Assembly (NCBI GenBank): GCA_013396635.1
Contig: WBMW01003826.1
Location: 248,001 to 312,000, forward strand
Length of the DNA: 64,000 bases
Direction of reading: 5' to 3'
DNA from: Penelope pileata
Lineage: Eukaryota > Chordata > Aves > Galliformes > Cracidae
Below, one piece after another: positions 12,301-24,500 of the stretch. The notes under the pieces are model-generated. The model had not been told where the DNA came from, did not search any database, and worked only from the letters and a program-made list of their open reading frames with translations. Each line of letters opens with the position of its first letter. Within the stretch, counting starts at the first letter, position 1. A program made the position numbers and the translations under genes.

Positions 12301-15300
12301 CCTTCTAACGCTTTTGTAGTTCATTTTCGTATTATTTCATATTCATGAGTTTCATTGAGAATGACAGTAACTTGGATTAAGGACTAGAAGCAATATAGAA
12401 TATTTCTACTTAAACATAATGGATATTTATCACTACTGTGTAAGTTTTGCAGGTATGGTGGTTTTATTGAGGCTTGATTAACAAGCAGGAAAAAAAATCG
12501 AGTTCAAATAAACTGTTAAAGAGTCACATTATGAAAATAACTGTTTTGCACACTTTTTAATTTATTTACATAATGGCTATCTATGCAGTTCCAAACCTTT
12601 TTAAGGTAAGTCATCTCTGAAATATATTTCTCTGTATACAAATATTGGCACCAATCCCTTTTTATTACACTTATAAAGGAAAAAACCTACACATTGGATT
12701 AATAATGCGTATCTTTCACAGACTACAAGTTTCACTCACACTGTAATTTAGCTTATTCTTTCCTATCTGTGCCTTTCAATAAGTAGATTTCTCTCTGGCC
12801 TTTTCAATATTAGAGGTATCTTGAATCAAAATCTTTCTTCTCCCATTTGAGCTTTTCCATGAACTCCTTGCTCATTCATGCAGGTCTCCTGCCACCTTTG
12901 CTTGATTTCTTACTTATAGGAATGCAGCAATTTTGAGCTTGGAGGAAGTGGTGCTTGAACGTTAACTAGCTTTTTTGGGCCCCATTACCTTCCAAAGTCC
13001 AAACCCATGGGATATCTCCAAGTAGGTCCTTGAAGAGGTCAAAGTTATCTGTAAGTCCACAGTTGCAATCCTACTTATTGCCCTGCTTCTTCCATGCAAA
13101 ATCCTGAACTCTACTATCTCATGAACAATGTTGCCAGATTACATACCTATGAATACTACTAACCATGCATTTATACATGGTACATTTACCTATGAATACA
13201 GGAATGCTTATACTAGAATCTAGACATTACTTCCTTCCTATAACTAAACAAGATTTCTTGAAGTATATAAAATATTTACCGGTAAAAAGCCTCTAGAATG
13301 ATAGCATACAATAATTTCCATGGAATTCACTGACATAGCTATAAACCTTAACAGAACCTGTAAACATCCAAATTCAATAAAATATAAAGCAATTTCACTA
13401 TTAACCTAAGTTGCAGAAGTCTGTTTACAACAAAACATGACAAGAGTCCCTGGAGCACCAACTCTTCTCTTTCTCTGGGAATATTTGTTAATGCTACTAA
13501 AGAGCAAGTCCCAGTAAGGATGAAGGAGAAGAAAAAAATCTGAAGATTATAATAAATAAATAAAATATACTGACTGATTTCATTTCTGTATCATTTCTTT
13601 GTGCTAAAGCAAAGAGAACATCTGTATGTACTATGTACAGCAAGACTGAGTCATGCTAAGTGAAGATCTGGAATATTTAATTCCGTTAATAAGAATTAAT
13701 GACAGTGTTGATTTCACTATTTAGTTTATCAATCCTCTCCTTTTCCCCCCAAAGGAAATTTGCAGCATATCTACTTTGATGTATTAGTTATTCTTACTCT
13801 GTGTGCTCACACTTTGGATAGAATTGCTTTTCTCTGGACTGAGTTATTCATAGCATTTAAAAAGTGTTGTAGGTTCCCCTTCAAAAGGCAGTTCTATTTT
13901 TTTTTTTTTTTAATTCTATAATTCATTCTAGTTTTCTTTATTAATTGAGTAGCATTGAAACAGAAAATAGGTCAGGCACAGCACACACAAGCGCTACAAA
14001 GCAAACGTGACAAGCACACAGCCCAGAGGCATGGCAGACACCCAGAGGTAACAGCAGTCCCCCGGAGGCAGTGGCTCCTGTCTCTGCACCTCCTTTGCTC
14101 AGAGTCCCTGCAACAGAGTTCAAGCATATGGGGAAACAATGAGAAGGGGAACAACCCAATTCTGATCCAGAAAAAGTCAGTTGCAAAACGACACTGAAGG
14201 AATCATTGCACCAGCCATAACCAAGAGCAGTCCTGACGTTGCTTATGGCCAAGCAGGCACCTAGAGGGCTAAGAGTGGGAAAATATGCTGATCTCAACCT
14301 TTGAATACTGTTCTGAGCAACTCTGGAAAAGACAGTACCAAGATAATAATTCATATCACCATTCCATAAAAAAGAAAATATTTGGCTAAACATTTTTAAA
14401 GCACTGTATTCATCTCTTTTCTAGCAACATGGAACTCTCATCGACACCACTGTGATACTGACATGTGGTGAATTCCTAAAAGTATTTAGAGATGTGATTA
14501 CACAGATGGAGTGACACCTTGCAGCAACATGCACCCTTTCACTTCTGAAACTGCGAAAATGCAACAAACAAGTTTTCTTATATTCTGATTGAATGGTATT
14601 AACATCTACAAGTGCCTTGAAAACTACAAACCATCGCTTCTTGCCTCCTGCCAGGATTGTGCGTACTACAAACAATTATGACTCCACGAAATTACTTATA
14701 CAGTTTGAATCTCACTTTGATGAGGAAGACTAGTGCAAGACTATTAGGTGCTTCAGTCTCAGTGAAGATCTATCTTACAACTGTGAATGAGACTTAAGTA
14801 TGAGTTTCACACACTATTTATGACTAATCCCATTTAGCTTAGCATGAACAGCCTTCCCAGAAAACCCATCAGGAAGCATTTGATTTGCTAAACAAAAATT
14901 AAATTTGCCAGGTATTCTATTTATTTAAAAGGATTTTCCACTGGACTTACAGTGGCTAATTTTATAAAAAAAAAAAGCCATTACTGTTCCTGCTGCTTTA
15001 AGTCATCTGCATCTAGTTAGGAGAAATGAAATAAAATCATCCCAATACAAAAATATCAACATCTACTTGTTAAATCAGGATGTTAATCCGGTATAGTGAC
15101 TCAAGCTTTCCTCAACAGTTATATCAAGTCTAACAACCCTTAACCAAATAATCAACCTGTGGTGTGGAAAAGCCCTGTAGATGTAACCTTGGCCAACTCT
15201 ACTCTGTAAGACTTGCATAACTCTGGCAGCAGAGTAATACAAAACTGGAGACAGAAAGTGAGGGGGAAGCCCAGAGCTTGGCCATGTTATCTCCTTCTCA

Positions 15301-18300
15301 CATGGTGACACTCGGGATCTATGCAGCTACTGCAGCTAGGCTGGTTGGGAGCTACACCAAGGTACCACACTGGTCCTGAGAACAGATGTGTATACATTTT
15401 GCCTCTCTGGGGTCATCACCTTACATATTTTCCTTCTTCATACATTTAGATACCTGGCTCACCAAATATCTTGCCATTAAACTCAGAGCCCACCATAATG
15501 TGACTGATTCTTTCTGGTTGCTTTGTTCAGGTCATGTTGATGTTCATCCGGACCTAGAAGAGTCCCTTTCTTTCTACCACTTCTGTCTTTCTTCATCTTT
15601 ATCTTTGACATCTTTGAGAGTTGGCTGACTGGCTTTTCATTTCTGGAGACCTGTGTTTAAATGCAGAACTGTAGCAGGAAGAGGATAATGTGAGTACTGT
15701 TGAACTGTCTCTTTGTGAAATGCTCAGTGAATTCTTGTTCGTCACACTAATTCTCATCACAGTGTAATGAATTTGGTGTTTGCTGCAAAGGGGAAAAGCA
15801 GCAGCAAAATTACCAGTCATATCACACTGTGAAAGCAAATACATTGCAAAATATATTTGATAAGCCGTAATGTTTTAATTTTAAATCATGAGGCCGTAAC
15901 AATATCCTGTGAAAATCTTTTGTACACAAATTCTGTGCTTTAACAGTAGATAACTAGAAATTCATGTTGACAATAAAGAAAAAATATGATTTGCTCATCC
16001 CACTGTTGAAAAGCAAACATTTCCCTGCAACAACTGTCATAAATCCTTGCAAACGCATGAAGTGATCTGACAACAATAAGCAGTTTTCCTGCAACATATT
16101 ACAGATCCAGCAAAGTCAGCTTCTCTAACACTGCAATGTTGTTCCCAAGCAATGCACAATAAGTGTGAAATAGTTATCAAAAACAGTGTTTCCACTTTCA
16201 AATATCAGAAGTAACAGCTGCTCATATCAAGGTATCATTACTTACAATATTGATTCCGGTACATAATATCCAGATGATTATTACAAATTTTACTTTTGAA
16301 ATACTACGTAACAGTTCCAATCCTCAGCTCCAAACATCAAGTTAATCCTACAGTACTTAAAAAATAAGTTTATTTTCATAAAAGCAGCGTGTGAATATAA
16401 TGATCAAAATCAAATCACAAATCCCTTTACCTTCAGAGGCATATATTTGGAATAATGACAAGAGTATATTTTCATTCATTTTTAAATAATATTAGAGTTG
16501 AACTGGACTCAAAGCAGAATATCCTGAAGTTTTATGTCAATTCTCAAAAATGACAGGAGTACCTGCAGAATTACTCTAAATTTTAAAGGGATTTGTACAA
16601 CAGTTCTACCAGGATCAACATCTCTAGATTCTGATACTGTCAAAAATATAAAGCTTTCCTACATCGTGCCCGTGATGCAGGGAGACGTGATGGATTATAT
16701 CATTACCACCAACAATTTCTACTCTCATCTTTGAGACTCTGATTCAGGCTCAAAGAAAACACTCCAACTTCCCCTTTGCATTCTACCGAGATGCAGTACC
16801 CTTACTGTACTTTTTGGCTTAATGTCCTTTCTCTTCTAAGCCTAGCGAGTTCCAGGGATTCATTTCATATAAAAAAAAAAATGAAGAAAAAAGAAAAGTA
16901 TCACAGACACTCCTTGTAGCACAACCACCACCAAATCAGCAGTGATAGATTGAGAACAGCTTGGCTTTGTAAGAGAAACCACTCACAGAACGGTTCTCCT
17001 TGTCAAAGCAATTCAGGGTTACCTGCCAACCCACCACCATCCCTAGCTATCCCAGTGGGATGTTGAACTGAATTTGGCATTTACAGAGCAACTAACATCT
17101 CAGAGTATTTTATCTACACATTTGTCCCCCATGTTTCAAGTGTCACCTTCTGTTTTCTTCTCCTCTCTATTGCAAAGACCCAAACAATGGAGTTTGGGGT
17201 TGTTTGTTTTTAAATACCGTATTGTTTCCTGAAAATTCACTGCTTCCAACAGTTTATTCTGATTATGAAGTTATCACTTGTTCATGACAATTTCCACAGC
17301 AGCCAATGTAATCTCAGAGTGCTATGACCAAGGGGAAAAAAAGTGCCGTAAGTTCACGCAAATGTCACCTGTTACAAACAAAATTAGGAGACAAGGAGAC
17401 AAAAAATATCACATGTAAAACAGGAACACTGAAACAGAATACATGTTAAAGTTTTTTTCATGAAATATTACTGAATTCTTCTTACAGTACGCATGTCAAT
17501 TCAGAACAGAAAGCTTCCAGCTGAGCAGGATGCTCCCAACACCCGTAAGTCAGATTGCATAGCAGATGTTAAATGTAGAATCCATTAAAACCAATTAGAT
17601 TCTACAGAAGAAAAAAAAAGTAGTAGTAGCATGCACAGGCAGTCCTGCATACACAACAGTTCTGAGATACAGCAAACCACAAAAAAAAAAAAAAAAAAAA
17701 GACAAAAGCTTAAAAATATAAACTACGGTCTTTCTTCACAAAAAGATCTGCCAACAGAAGGCCAGCCAAGTTGCCTGCAGCCATGTGAAGCAAGGTTCCC
17801 TTGCTTCTGGTCTCCTGTCTCCATGTAGATGGAACTTTTGTGAAGGCTATCATCTATAGCACACAACTGGTAATTAATCAATCAGTGGTCCTGTAGGGGA
17901 GTCTGATACTGTAATGCAGCAAAAGAGCCCCTTTCCCAAACTGCATGTGCACTTCGTGTTGCGTTAACAGAAGGGAATCACTCTCCCACATGCTAAAGCG
18001 AGAGCTTCAATAGCTTAGAGATCCTTACTTCAGACTCTAAGGTTTTTTGTTTGTTTATTTTTTAAGGAATTATGTACACTAAGAAGGTCTATCCCTGTAC
18101 TTGTCAGGACACGCTGTCAAAATCCCAAGCATTACCTCAAACAAGCCCCAGTTCTTGGATCAGAATTAGTCTGCAACAACTAATCCATCCCTGGATACTA
18201 ATCAGTCTAAAAATGTACGTAAATTATCTGTAGTATAGGTGAACTTCATCAACCACAACATTTAAGAAAATACTGTAATTTCCATTTTTTAAAGAAGTCT

Positions 18301-19789
18301 TTTCAACTCAAAATACCTAATGAAGTTAGAGATATACCTGAAACAGAAGTGAAATATATTTCCCAAAGCAGAGATTAAAGGTCACTGTTGGCCTTCAGAC
18401 ATTCCTTAGTAGCTCTCAGGTTACGCATGATTTAAGGAAATGGCTGGCATGTATACATCCTCACAAATCTTTCCAAACACTCTCAGTGTTGTCCACAAGT
18501 CCTCAGAAGAAATGACCAAAGATGAGGATGACTGTGTGGCTGCAACAGTCACAGACCAACAACTGACATAGCTGCTGGCTGCAGGTTCTCAGGCTGTGTA
18601 AGAAGCTGTTTTTGTGGGTGAATAAAGGAACACAATCCTGGCAAATGTTCTTGGAAAGATAACGGCCAGTAACCCTGACCAGTCTTCTCACCCTGGTACG
18701 GATCAGCAAGGCAGGCTCTCAAGGTTTTCTGTCCCCTGGATGGACTCCTGTGCAGGAATTGGGCAAAACTACAGCAAGCACCCAATCCATCAAGGAATTT
18801 CGTAATGAAGCATTATTTCTATCAGAGGTCTCACATCAACTGGACATTTAGTCAGTTAAAAAAAATTCCTACGGCATTACTTCAGGCATTGTTCTTCACC
18901 TGTTCTCACTCAGGTGATTTTTTAAAGTTGTCTCTGTGTTGCTGTATTCCGGAAAAGTCTATCTAATCATCCAAACATACAGAAATCTATAAAATTACAT
19001 TAATCAGAAGGTCTCTAAATGCACAACTAAGCAACTAAAATTATGTTCTCCTTCTTTTCAGCCTTTTTTAGCACAGCCAGTTTTTGCACCCAAAAGTAGG
19101 AAAAAAAAAAATCACTGTTAGGCAAAACCAGAATTTTTCAGTTAAGTATCAATTTGATAAATGAACAACCTGCTTTACATTTTATGACATGGTAAGCCGG
19201 AGGACTAAAAATCAAAAACAGAAACTGTGGTGTACAACATCCAATTCATCCCTGGCATTATTCCACATAAATCAGTGGTATTACACTGGGGATTAATTTG
19301 CAATGCTGATCTGAATTAGAGCTCTGTTCTAGAGAGCAACCTCCTCACAACACACACACACAAAATAACCCAAAACATTGTAAGCATCACAAATGCCCAC
19401 AAACAACGGTGTACCTAAAAACCTACACCTGAGCAAGCAGAAGAGGCTGTTTCATAGTTTTGACAATAATGGCAAGGAACTTCTACTATTTTCAAGAATT
19501 AGTAAGTCCATTTTTTTCAGAACGGGGATTTAATTATTCTGTGTTTTACACGACTAAGTCCATGCAGAAAAACGTAAAGCTCCTCCAACAGCTCAGCTTT
19601 TACATTTCCTAATTAGATACAACCAGCTTGCTAGGTTCCATAATGAATCCCCCAAAACTGTTTTAAAATAGTTCTGAAGATTGATTTCAAGTACTCAAGA
19701 TTGTTCAACAAAGGATAGTCACCACCTATATAGCACACAGCAGCATGAAGTATTTCACGAGTTTCTCCTCTGAACAGAGGGTCGTTAAT
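9336..19789. other. KCTD8 intron 1 stretch without recognised gene
   Basis: Mostly AT-rich unique sequence with short A or T tracts (11360, 13900, 17681). Three islands are noticeably richer in G+C and complexity than their surroundings: about 10445-10880, 13960-14160 and 18480-18800. None matches a repeat or gene I can name. They may be old repeats or conserved non-coding elements. Confidence 0.55.
17681..17700. repeat. Poly(A) tract
   Basis: A run of about twenty A bases in KCTD8 intron 1, with no recognisable retroposed gene to its left. Confidence 0.85.
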
Positions 19790-20530
19790 AGTTCCCTGCT
19801 CCGCCAGGTGTGGTGCCCAGGTCCGGCTCCACACACGGAGCACGATGCTGCTGATGGGGGTGAAGGTCGCATCTCCGTGCCCACAGGGGCAGGCGATGCT
19901 GGACCAACACTCTCGGGCAGTGAAGACCGCATGGAGGCAGGAGGCAAGTGCCCGGAGAACAGCTCTGCATTCGCTGGGCTCACCCAACCCTCTGAGCACA
20001 CCGCGAGGTGTAAGGCTGACCGCTGCCTTGCACAGGGGAATCCCTGCCGAGGGCTGCTGCCCTCCGCCCAGCTGCGTCTCACAGCCCGAGCCCGAGTCCT
20101 GCCCCGCACCGCTTGCTTTCCCCACCCGCGAGCGACCCGCAGCGTCCACTGCTGCGCGGAGCCCACGGCGTGGGGGGGGTTACCTAAGCGCTGTGTACAC
20201 GCCGCGGAGTTTCTGTGGGTTTTTCCCCCCTTTCAGCCCTTTTTCTCTCCCCGGGAAGCTGGCTCTGCCCTCGCTGTCCTCCCCGGGCACCGCCGTCAGC
20301 CCCCGCTCACCCCGCGGTTAACGAGAGCCGAAGGAGACGCAGAGAGGGCATTAACCCCCGCCTCGCTCCAACCCCGCGGCTCAGCGGGACGGGACCCAGC
20401 GCGACGCCCCCGCGAGACCCCGGCGCGGGGCTGGGGCCGCTCCTTCGCGGCGCCGCCACCTCCGGGAGGAGCGCGCGGCCCCGGCACCCCCGAGCGCGCG
20501 TGGGGCGGGGGAAGGCTCCGGCCTCGGGGA

Positions 20531-20539
20531 GCACTTACT
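20531..20539 (-). promoter_or_regulatory. KCTD8: 5' splice donor of KCTD8 exon 1
   Basis: On the minus strand the coding sequence reads TTCTTCA|GTAAGTGC, with the GT at 20538-20537. GTAAGT is a near-perfect U1 site. Splicing here leaves one codon base (phase 1), so an AGG or AGA arginine would form with exon 2, as in the family. The open frame runs on to 20381, but the residues after the donor are proline/arginine-rich and unlike KCTD proteins, so that extension is read-through into the intron. Confidence 0.93.
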
Positions 20540-21382
20540 GAAGAAGATGTACTCGGTGTAGCTGCTCCAGATCTTGTCGTCCCGGTACTGGTTGATGAAG
20601 GCGGCCGTGCCGGTGGAGTTGCAGGCTACCATGTGGAAGCCCGCCTCGGAGAGCCGGTCGAAGGCTTGCTCCAGGTACGTGAACTTGAGGTAGAAGCGGG
20701 AGGTGTACTTCTCGGGGGGGCGGTCGGGGTCGCGGCTCTCGTTGAGGGTCTCGCCGAAGACCTCCTTGGCCAGGGCGATCCTGCCGCACACCATGATGCG
20801 GGCGACTCGGCGGAACTTGGCGTCCGCCTGGTTGTCCCGCACCGTGGTGTAGGAGCCGCGGTAGCCCACGGTGAGGAAGCCCGAGCGCTTGTCCAGGGCG
20901 GCCCGCTGCAGCCGCTCGCCGCTGCCCTGCGAGGTGCTGTCCTCCAGGTCGCTCTGGCAGCCCTCGTCGTTGAGCGAGCTCTGCTTGGTGACCTTGGGCG
21001 AGAGTAGCTTCACCAGGTCGCCCAGCTGGAAGTACTCGGCCTCCCGCAGGAGCCGCTCCTTCTCGGGGAAGTGCTCGGGCAGCGCTAGCTGCTTGTCCCG
21101 CAGGTAATCCAGCACATACCTGAAGAGGAAGCCGTCGCGGTCGATGAAGAAGCGCGCCCGGCTGTCCCTGGGCAGCTGCCGGGCCGCCGCCGGGCCGCCC
21201 CGGCATGGCGAGAACATGGTGGCCAGCGTGCTGTCCGGGACGCTGAGCAGCGTGGAGTGCCGCGTCACGTACACCTGGCCCCCCACGTTCAGCTCCACCA
21301 CCTCGGGGAACGGCGAGCCCGACGGCGCCGACACCATCTCGCTGATGGGCAGGATGCCGCCGCCCGCCTCCTTCAAAGCCAT
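20539..21382 (-). CDS. KCTD8: KCTD8 coding exon 1 (partial; BTB/T1 plus H1 domain)
   Basis: KCTD8 is an auxiliary subunit of GABA-B receptors. Family knowledge: the T1/BTB domain oligomerises and binds the GABA-B2 C-terminal tail, and the H1 domain shapes G-protein signalling kinetics at the plasma membrane of neurons. This exon encodes 281 complete codons plus one base. The BTB/T1 domain spans about residues 27-128 (PEVVELNVGGQVYVT, FFIDRDGFLFRYVLDYLRD). An acidic, serine-rich linker covers about 129-165 (SLNDEGCQSDLED). The H1 domain spans about 166-281 (RSGFLTVGYRGSYTTVRDNQ, ending DDKIWSSYTEYIFF). The start ATG at 21382-21380 has a Kozak context (GCAGCCATGG) and matches the family MAL start. 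The exon ends in the first base of an Arg codon, matching the family arrangement in which exon 2 carries the C-terminal H2 domain, outside this window. LPISEMVS and SPKVTKQ separate it from KCTD16 and from the single-exon KCTD12. The linkers look shorter and less Ala/Gly-rich than I recall for mammals. Confidence 0.95.
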
Positions 21383-21560
21383 GGCTGCGAGCGGGCAGCC
21401 GCTGAGGAGGGTCTCCCTCCTAAAAAGGGCGGCCTGCCTCCCTCCCTCCCTCNCCCAGTTTGAAACCTCCCAGCCACCCCCCTCCCAGATCCCTCTGCCT
21501 CCCTTCTGCTGCTGTGCCAGTCAGGGTCAGCGCTTGTGGAGTTTTGTAGCCTGAATGATG
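21383..21560 (-). promoter_or_regulatory. KCTD8: KCTD8 5' UTR / proximal promoter candidate
   Basis: This is the sequence immediately upstream of the KCTD8 ATG. On the gene strand it is purine-rich, with repeated GGGA units. It holds a perfect CArG consensus, CC(A/T)6GG, at 21419-21428 and a four-run G-tract at 21440-21456 able to form a G-quadruplex in DNA or mRNA. Another G-rich stretch lies at about 21464-21487. No convincing TATA box is seen, as expected for a CpG-island promoter. The transcription start cannot be placed from sequence. Base 21453 is an N in the assembly. Confidence 0.55.
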
Positions 21561-24500
21561 TCCATCTGTCCAAAAGTGGCATCCACAGAGCACATGTGAC
21601 GGCGTTTCTCACTGTGTGTCAGCACACCTTCACCAAGAGGAAGGGGGAGAATTAAACTGGAGCCGTCAGAAGGGCAGGTGTTCAGCTGTGCCGAGGTGGC
21701 AGTCCGACAGTTCGTGGTGGGGCACAACACCGTGTCTCCATACTGCTCTGCCCTGGGCACAGCGCAGGCAAGCGTTGTTCTCAGTGTGCTCCTTGGCACG
21801 ATGGCTGCACTGGGGTGATTCAGAGCAGAAAAGAAAGTCAGCTGTCACTAGGATCCAGGTGCCAAGCCCAGATTTTGACTTGGAATGCATCACCACCTGA
21901 CTGTTGGCTGTGTAACAACTAAATTTGTCCCCTGCTTGAACAGTAGATTTTTTTTAATTTTATTTATTTGTTCTTAGCTGGAGCCACAGCTCACCTGCAT
22001 CCAGATTCCTGATGCGTGTGCTTTCAGTCAGGGCTGCTGGAATGCACTGGAGTGCAGACTTGTGCCCAGGTGTTGGACTAGAGATGTGCCATTGCTCTTG
22101 CCAGGAGGCCTGAGACTGACAGGGGCTGTGCCAGTGCCAGATCCAAGTGCGATTCCACTCAGTTGGATAGCCCATGCATGGCAGCACTTCAGTTTTGTTT
22201 TTTATGATTCCTATAAAAGTTAAGGATTCAAGCCTTAATTGTGCCATGTAGAGGCAGGAGCCCAGCGTGTTCGTCATTTAAGTAATGATCAAACTTTAGG
22301 CCTGGGCATAGTAGACATCATTTCACAGGTAGGTAGTTGGAGTCTGTTACCTCCTTGCTGAAGCTGGTGAAGAAGTTCCCTCAGCAGTCACCTGAAGCTT
22401 GGCTATGTTCTTTAAGCTCTTTTCCCAGATTCCTTTAAAAGCACAAGCACAGATATCCCTCCTGTGCTTCATCCCACCTGTCTGAGACTCCTCTTCCAAG
22501 GCAGAATGAATCAGTCCATGGTGTTGCCTTCTCCCTCCATTTGCTGTCACCAAACCCTACAACTAATGTCTGGAGAGTGCTCTTAATCTTTACATGCTAA
22601 CGTTAAGGTGGGTGCATCCCCACCTACCTGTTGGGTGGGGAACATTGGGAAGACTGATCGAAGACTTCCAGAAAACTTGGTACATCGTGCTTCAAACTTA
22701 AAAATTATGTGGGACTGAATGGGCTTATATTAAAGAACAAATGTGCAGAAAAGTTTTTTCCATTCCTCTTCTTGACCCCTTACTGGAACTGATGAATAGT
22801 TTTGAAAATGGGGATGACTACAAGAAATTAACTGAAATTCTCTCTTTCCTTGGTTATTTGTTTGAGATTCTCTTGAAGGTCAGAAAAATCATTCAAACTG
22901 CTGGACAACAAGAAAGCAGGGCATCGTTGGTCATGGACCATTTTGTCATAATTTCTTTAGGCGCAAGTCCTTAAGGCATGAGAAAAGGCGATGTCATTGT
23001 CTTACTCTTGCCCTCAGGGTGTCTTCTTGAGAATTCAGCTGAAATGTTGCTGCTGATTTCTAAGGGCACAGATTTCACACCCACGCTCTTCTGAGTGCTA
23101 TGGAGTAACAGTTTGTCCATGTGTAAGACAGCTCATGCCAGAGCACTGTGTGGCTGTGACACTGCAGCATCGCACTGACAGGTGGCACTCAGCTGCCACC
23201 ATAGTAGTGCAGTGCCATTAGCAAGGAAACAATTACTGATCTTTCTTGTCTCCAGTGGTGCATGGCTACAGCAGAACTGCGTCTCAAGCCTTCTCTCTAG
23301 TGACTTGTGTTTGTGAGGGTATGTAACCCGAGGATATGTGACTTGACAAATGCTAGAGTGAGATCATTTACCATGTAGGATTGCGCAAGTTTGGCAAAGA
23401 AGTCATGCATAAAATAAATGTTAATGTACTTCTTAGGGAAAGTAGAAATTTCTGCTCAGGGTTTTCAGGGGGAGGAGGGAGTCCTTCATTCTTTCCAGGC
23501 TCAACAGCCCTTCCCTGAAGCACTTGAAAAATCCCCGTCCCAAATGCTCACAGTCATTACTGTATTAAGCTCCTGTATACTGCCTGTTATTTGGTTGGTG
23601 CAGGGTTTCCTCCATCAATAGGTATGTGCTAGGCCCAACAGTGCATTTGTCTGGGGGTCAGCAATCAAAGCTCCTACCGACTTCAAATGTAATTTTCTGT
23701 GGGAATGGAGCAGAGAGAAGATGTTTGTGCGCTGTAGGGTAAGAAGCATCTTCTTCCTTGCTTACACAGCATGGCACAGCAGTGCCATTTGAGTGAAGCC
23801 TGAGGCCAATTTGACAGAAACAAGTAAATGTGCAAATACTTAAGTAAATTCCCTTATGCTTCAAATGGGTGGTGATGTTTGGTGCCTAAAGCAGAAGGGA
23901 AAAAAGATGCAGGCGAAAATCTGCCAGTTTTCTTGTTTCTGAGAGTGTCTTAAGATGGAGCAGAAGATCTCATGTAGGCAAGAAATTCACTTGGAGATTC
24001 CCTGGCCTCAGGCAGGCACACTGATGCAAGCAGCAGGCAGCCTGCAGGGACACGGGCAGACCATGTTTCTCAGGGGAAAAACCTTCCTTTCACCGTAGTC
24101 CTTCCTGCCCTGGGGGATGCTGGTCAGGGTGCTGACCTGATAAATCCAGGCTTGTCTGAAAGGATCATGCTGAGAGGGGAAAACGACAGAAAGGAGGGGC
24201 GGGAAGATCCCTCAGACCACATCATCCAGACCAACAGGATCATCCTTACGAGAAATTCGTATAGATAGATGTATGCATTTTCTGCTGCTCAGACCAAACA
24301 GTTCTGAAATGGAAATTAGGACATTAGGAGTCAGTATATTTACTTGGCTTATTGCTTAGCCAGGCATTGACCTGCTACACTCAGGAAAGGGTGTAACCTT
24401 TTTACATTTTAAAACTGTTTTTGTAGTCTTTATTGTGAAATTGTATTTGGTTAAAAATTGTTAACTGAAACAAATAAAGTTTCTGAGGAAGAGAGGTGAG

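Larger units (their letters stand above)
1..20538 (-). other. KCTD8: KCTD8 intron 1 (partial)
   Basis: Everything left of the donor belongs to the first intron of KCTD8, which continues beyond base 1. Family knowledge: KCTD8 has two coding exons separated by a very large intron. No KCTD8 H2-domain coding sequence was found in any frame here, consistent with exon 2 lying outside. The intron holds CR1 copies, a solo LTR, simple repeats and a long hairpin, all listed separately. Confidence 0.85.
20090..21430. promoter_or_regulatory. CpG island over KCTD8 exon 1 and start of intron 1
   Basis: CG dinucleotides are very dense here, in sharp contrast with the AT-rich DNA on both sides. The island covers all of KCTD8 exon 1 and continues several hundred bases into intron 1, including a GC box (GGGGCGGGG) at 20502-20510. 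A weaker GC-rich shore extends left to about 19790. This is typical of the promoter and first exon of a developmentally regulated vertebrate gene. The edges were judged by eye. Confidence 0.85.

Noticed and set aside
13941..14393. 150-codon Cys-rich open frame on the minus strand
   Set aside because: No recognised domain. The cysteine content follows from a CA/TG-rich segment, not from a conserved pattern.
19631..20166. Overlapping open frames in the GC-rich start of KCTD8 intron 1
   Set aside because: Several frames on both strands are open simply because the region is GC-rich; none has a recognisable domain.
20381..20538. C-terminal extension of the KCTD8 frame past the exon end
   Set aside because: A strong GTAAGT donor falls exactly where the family's exon boundary is, and the extra residues are Pro/Arg/Ala-rich and unlike any KCTD protein. 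It is intron read-through.
24181..24260. Possible degraded CR1 tail on the minus strand
   Set aside because: A weak likeness to the CR1 'rapid 3' end' (CCTCAGACCACATCATCCAG) over a few dozen bases, with no second landmark.
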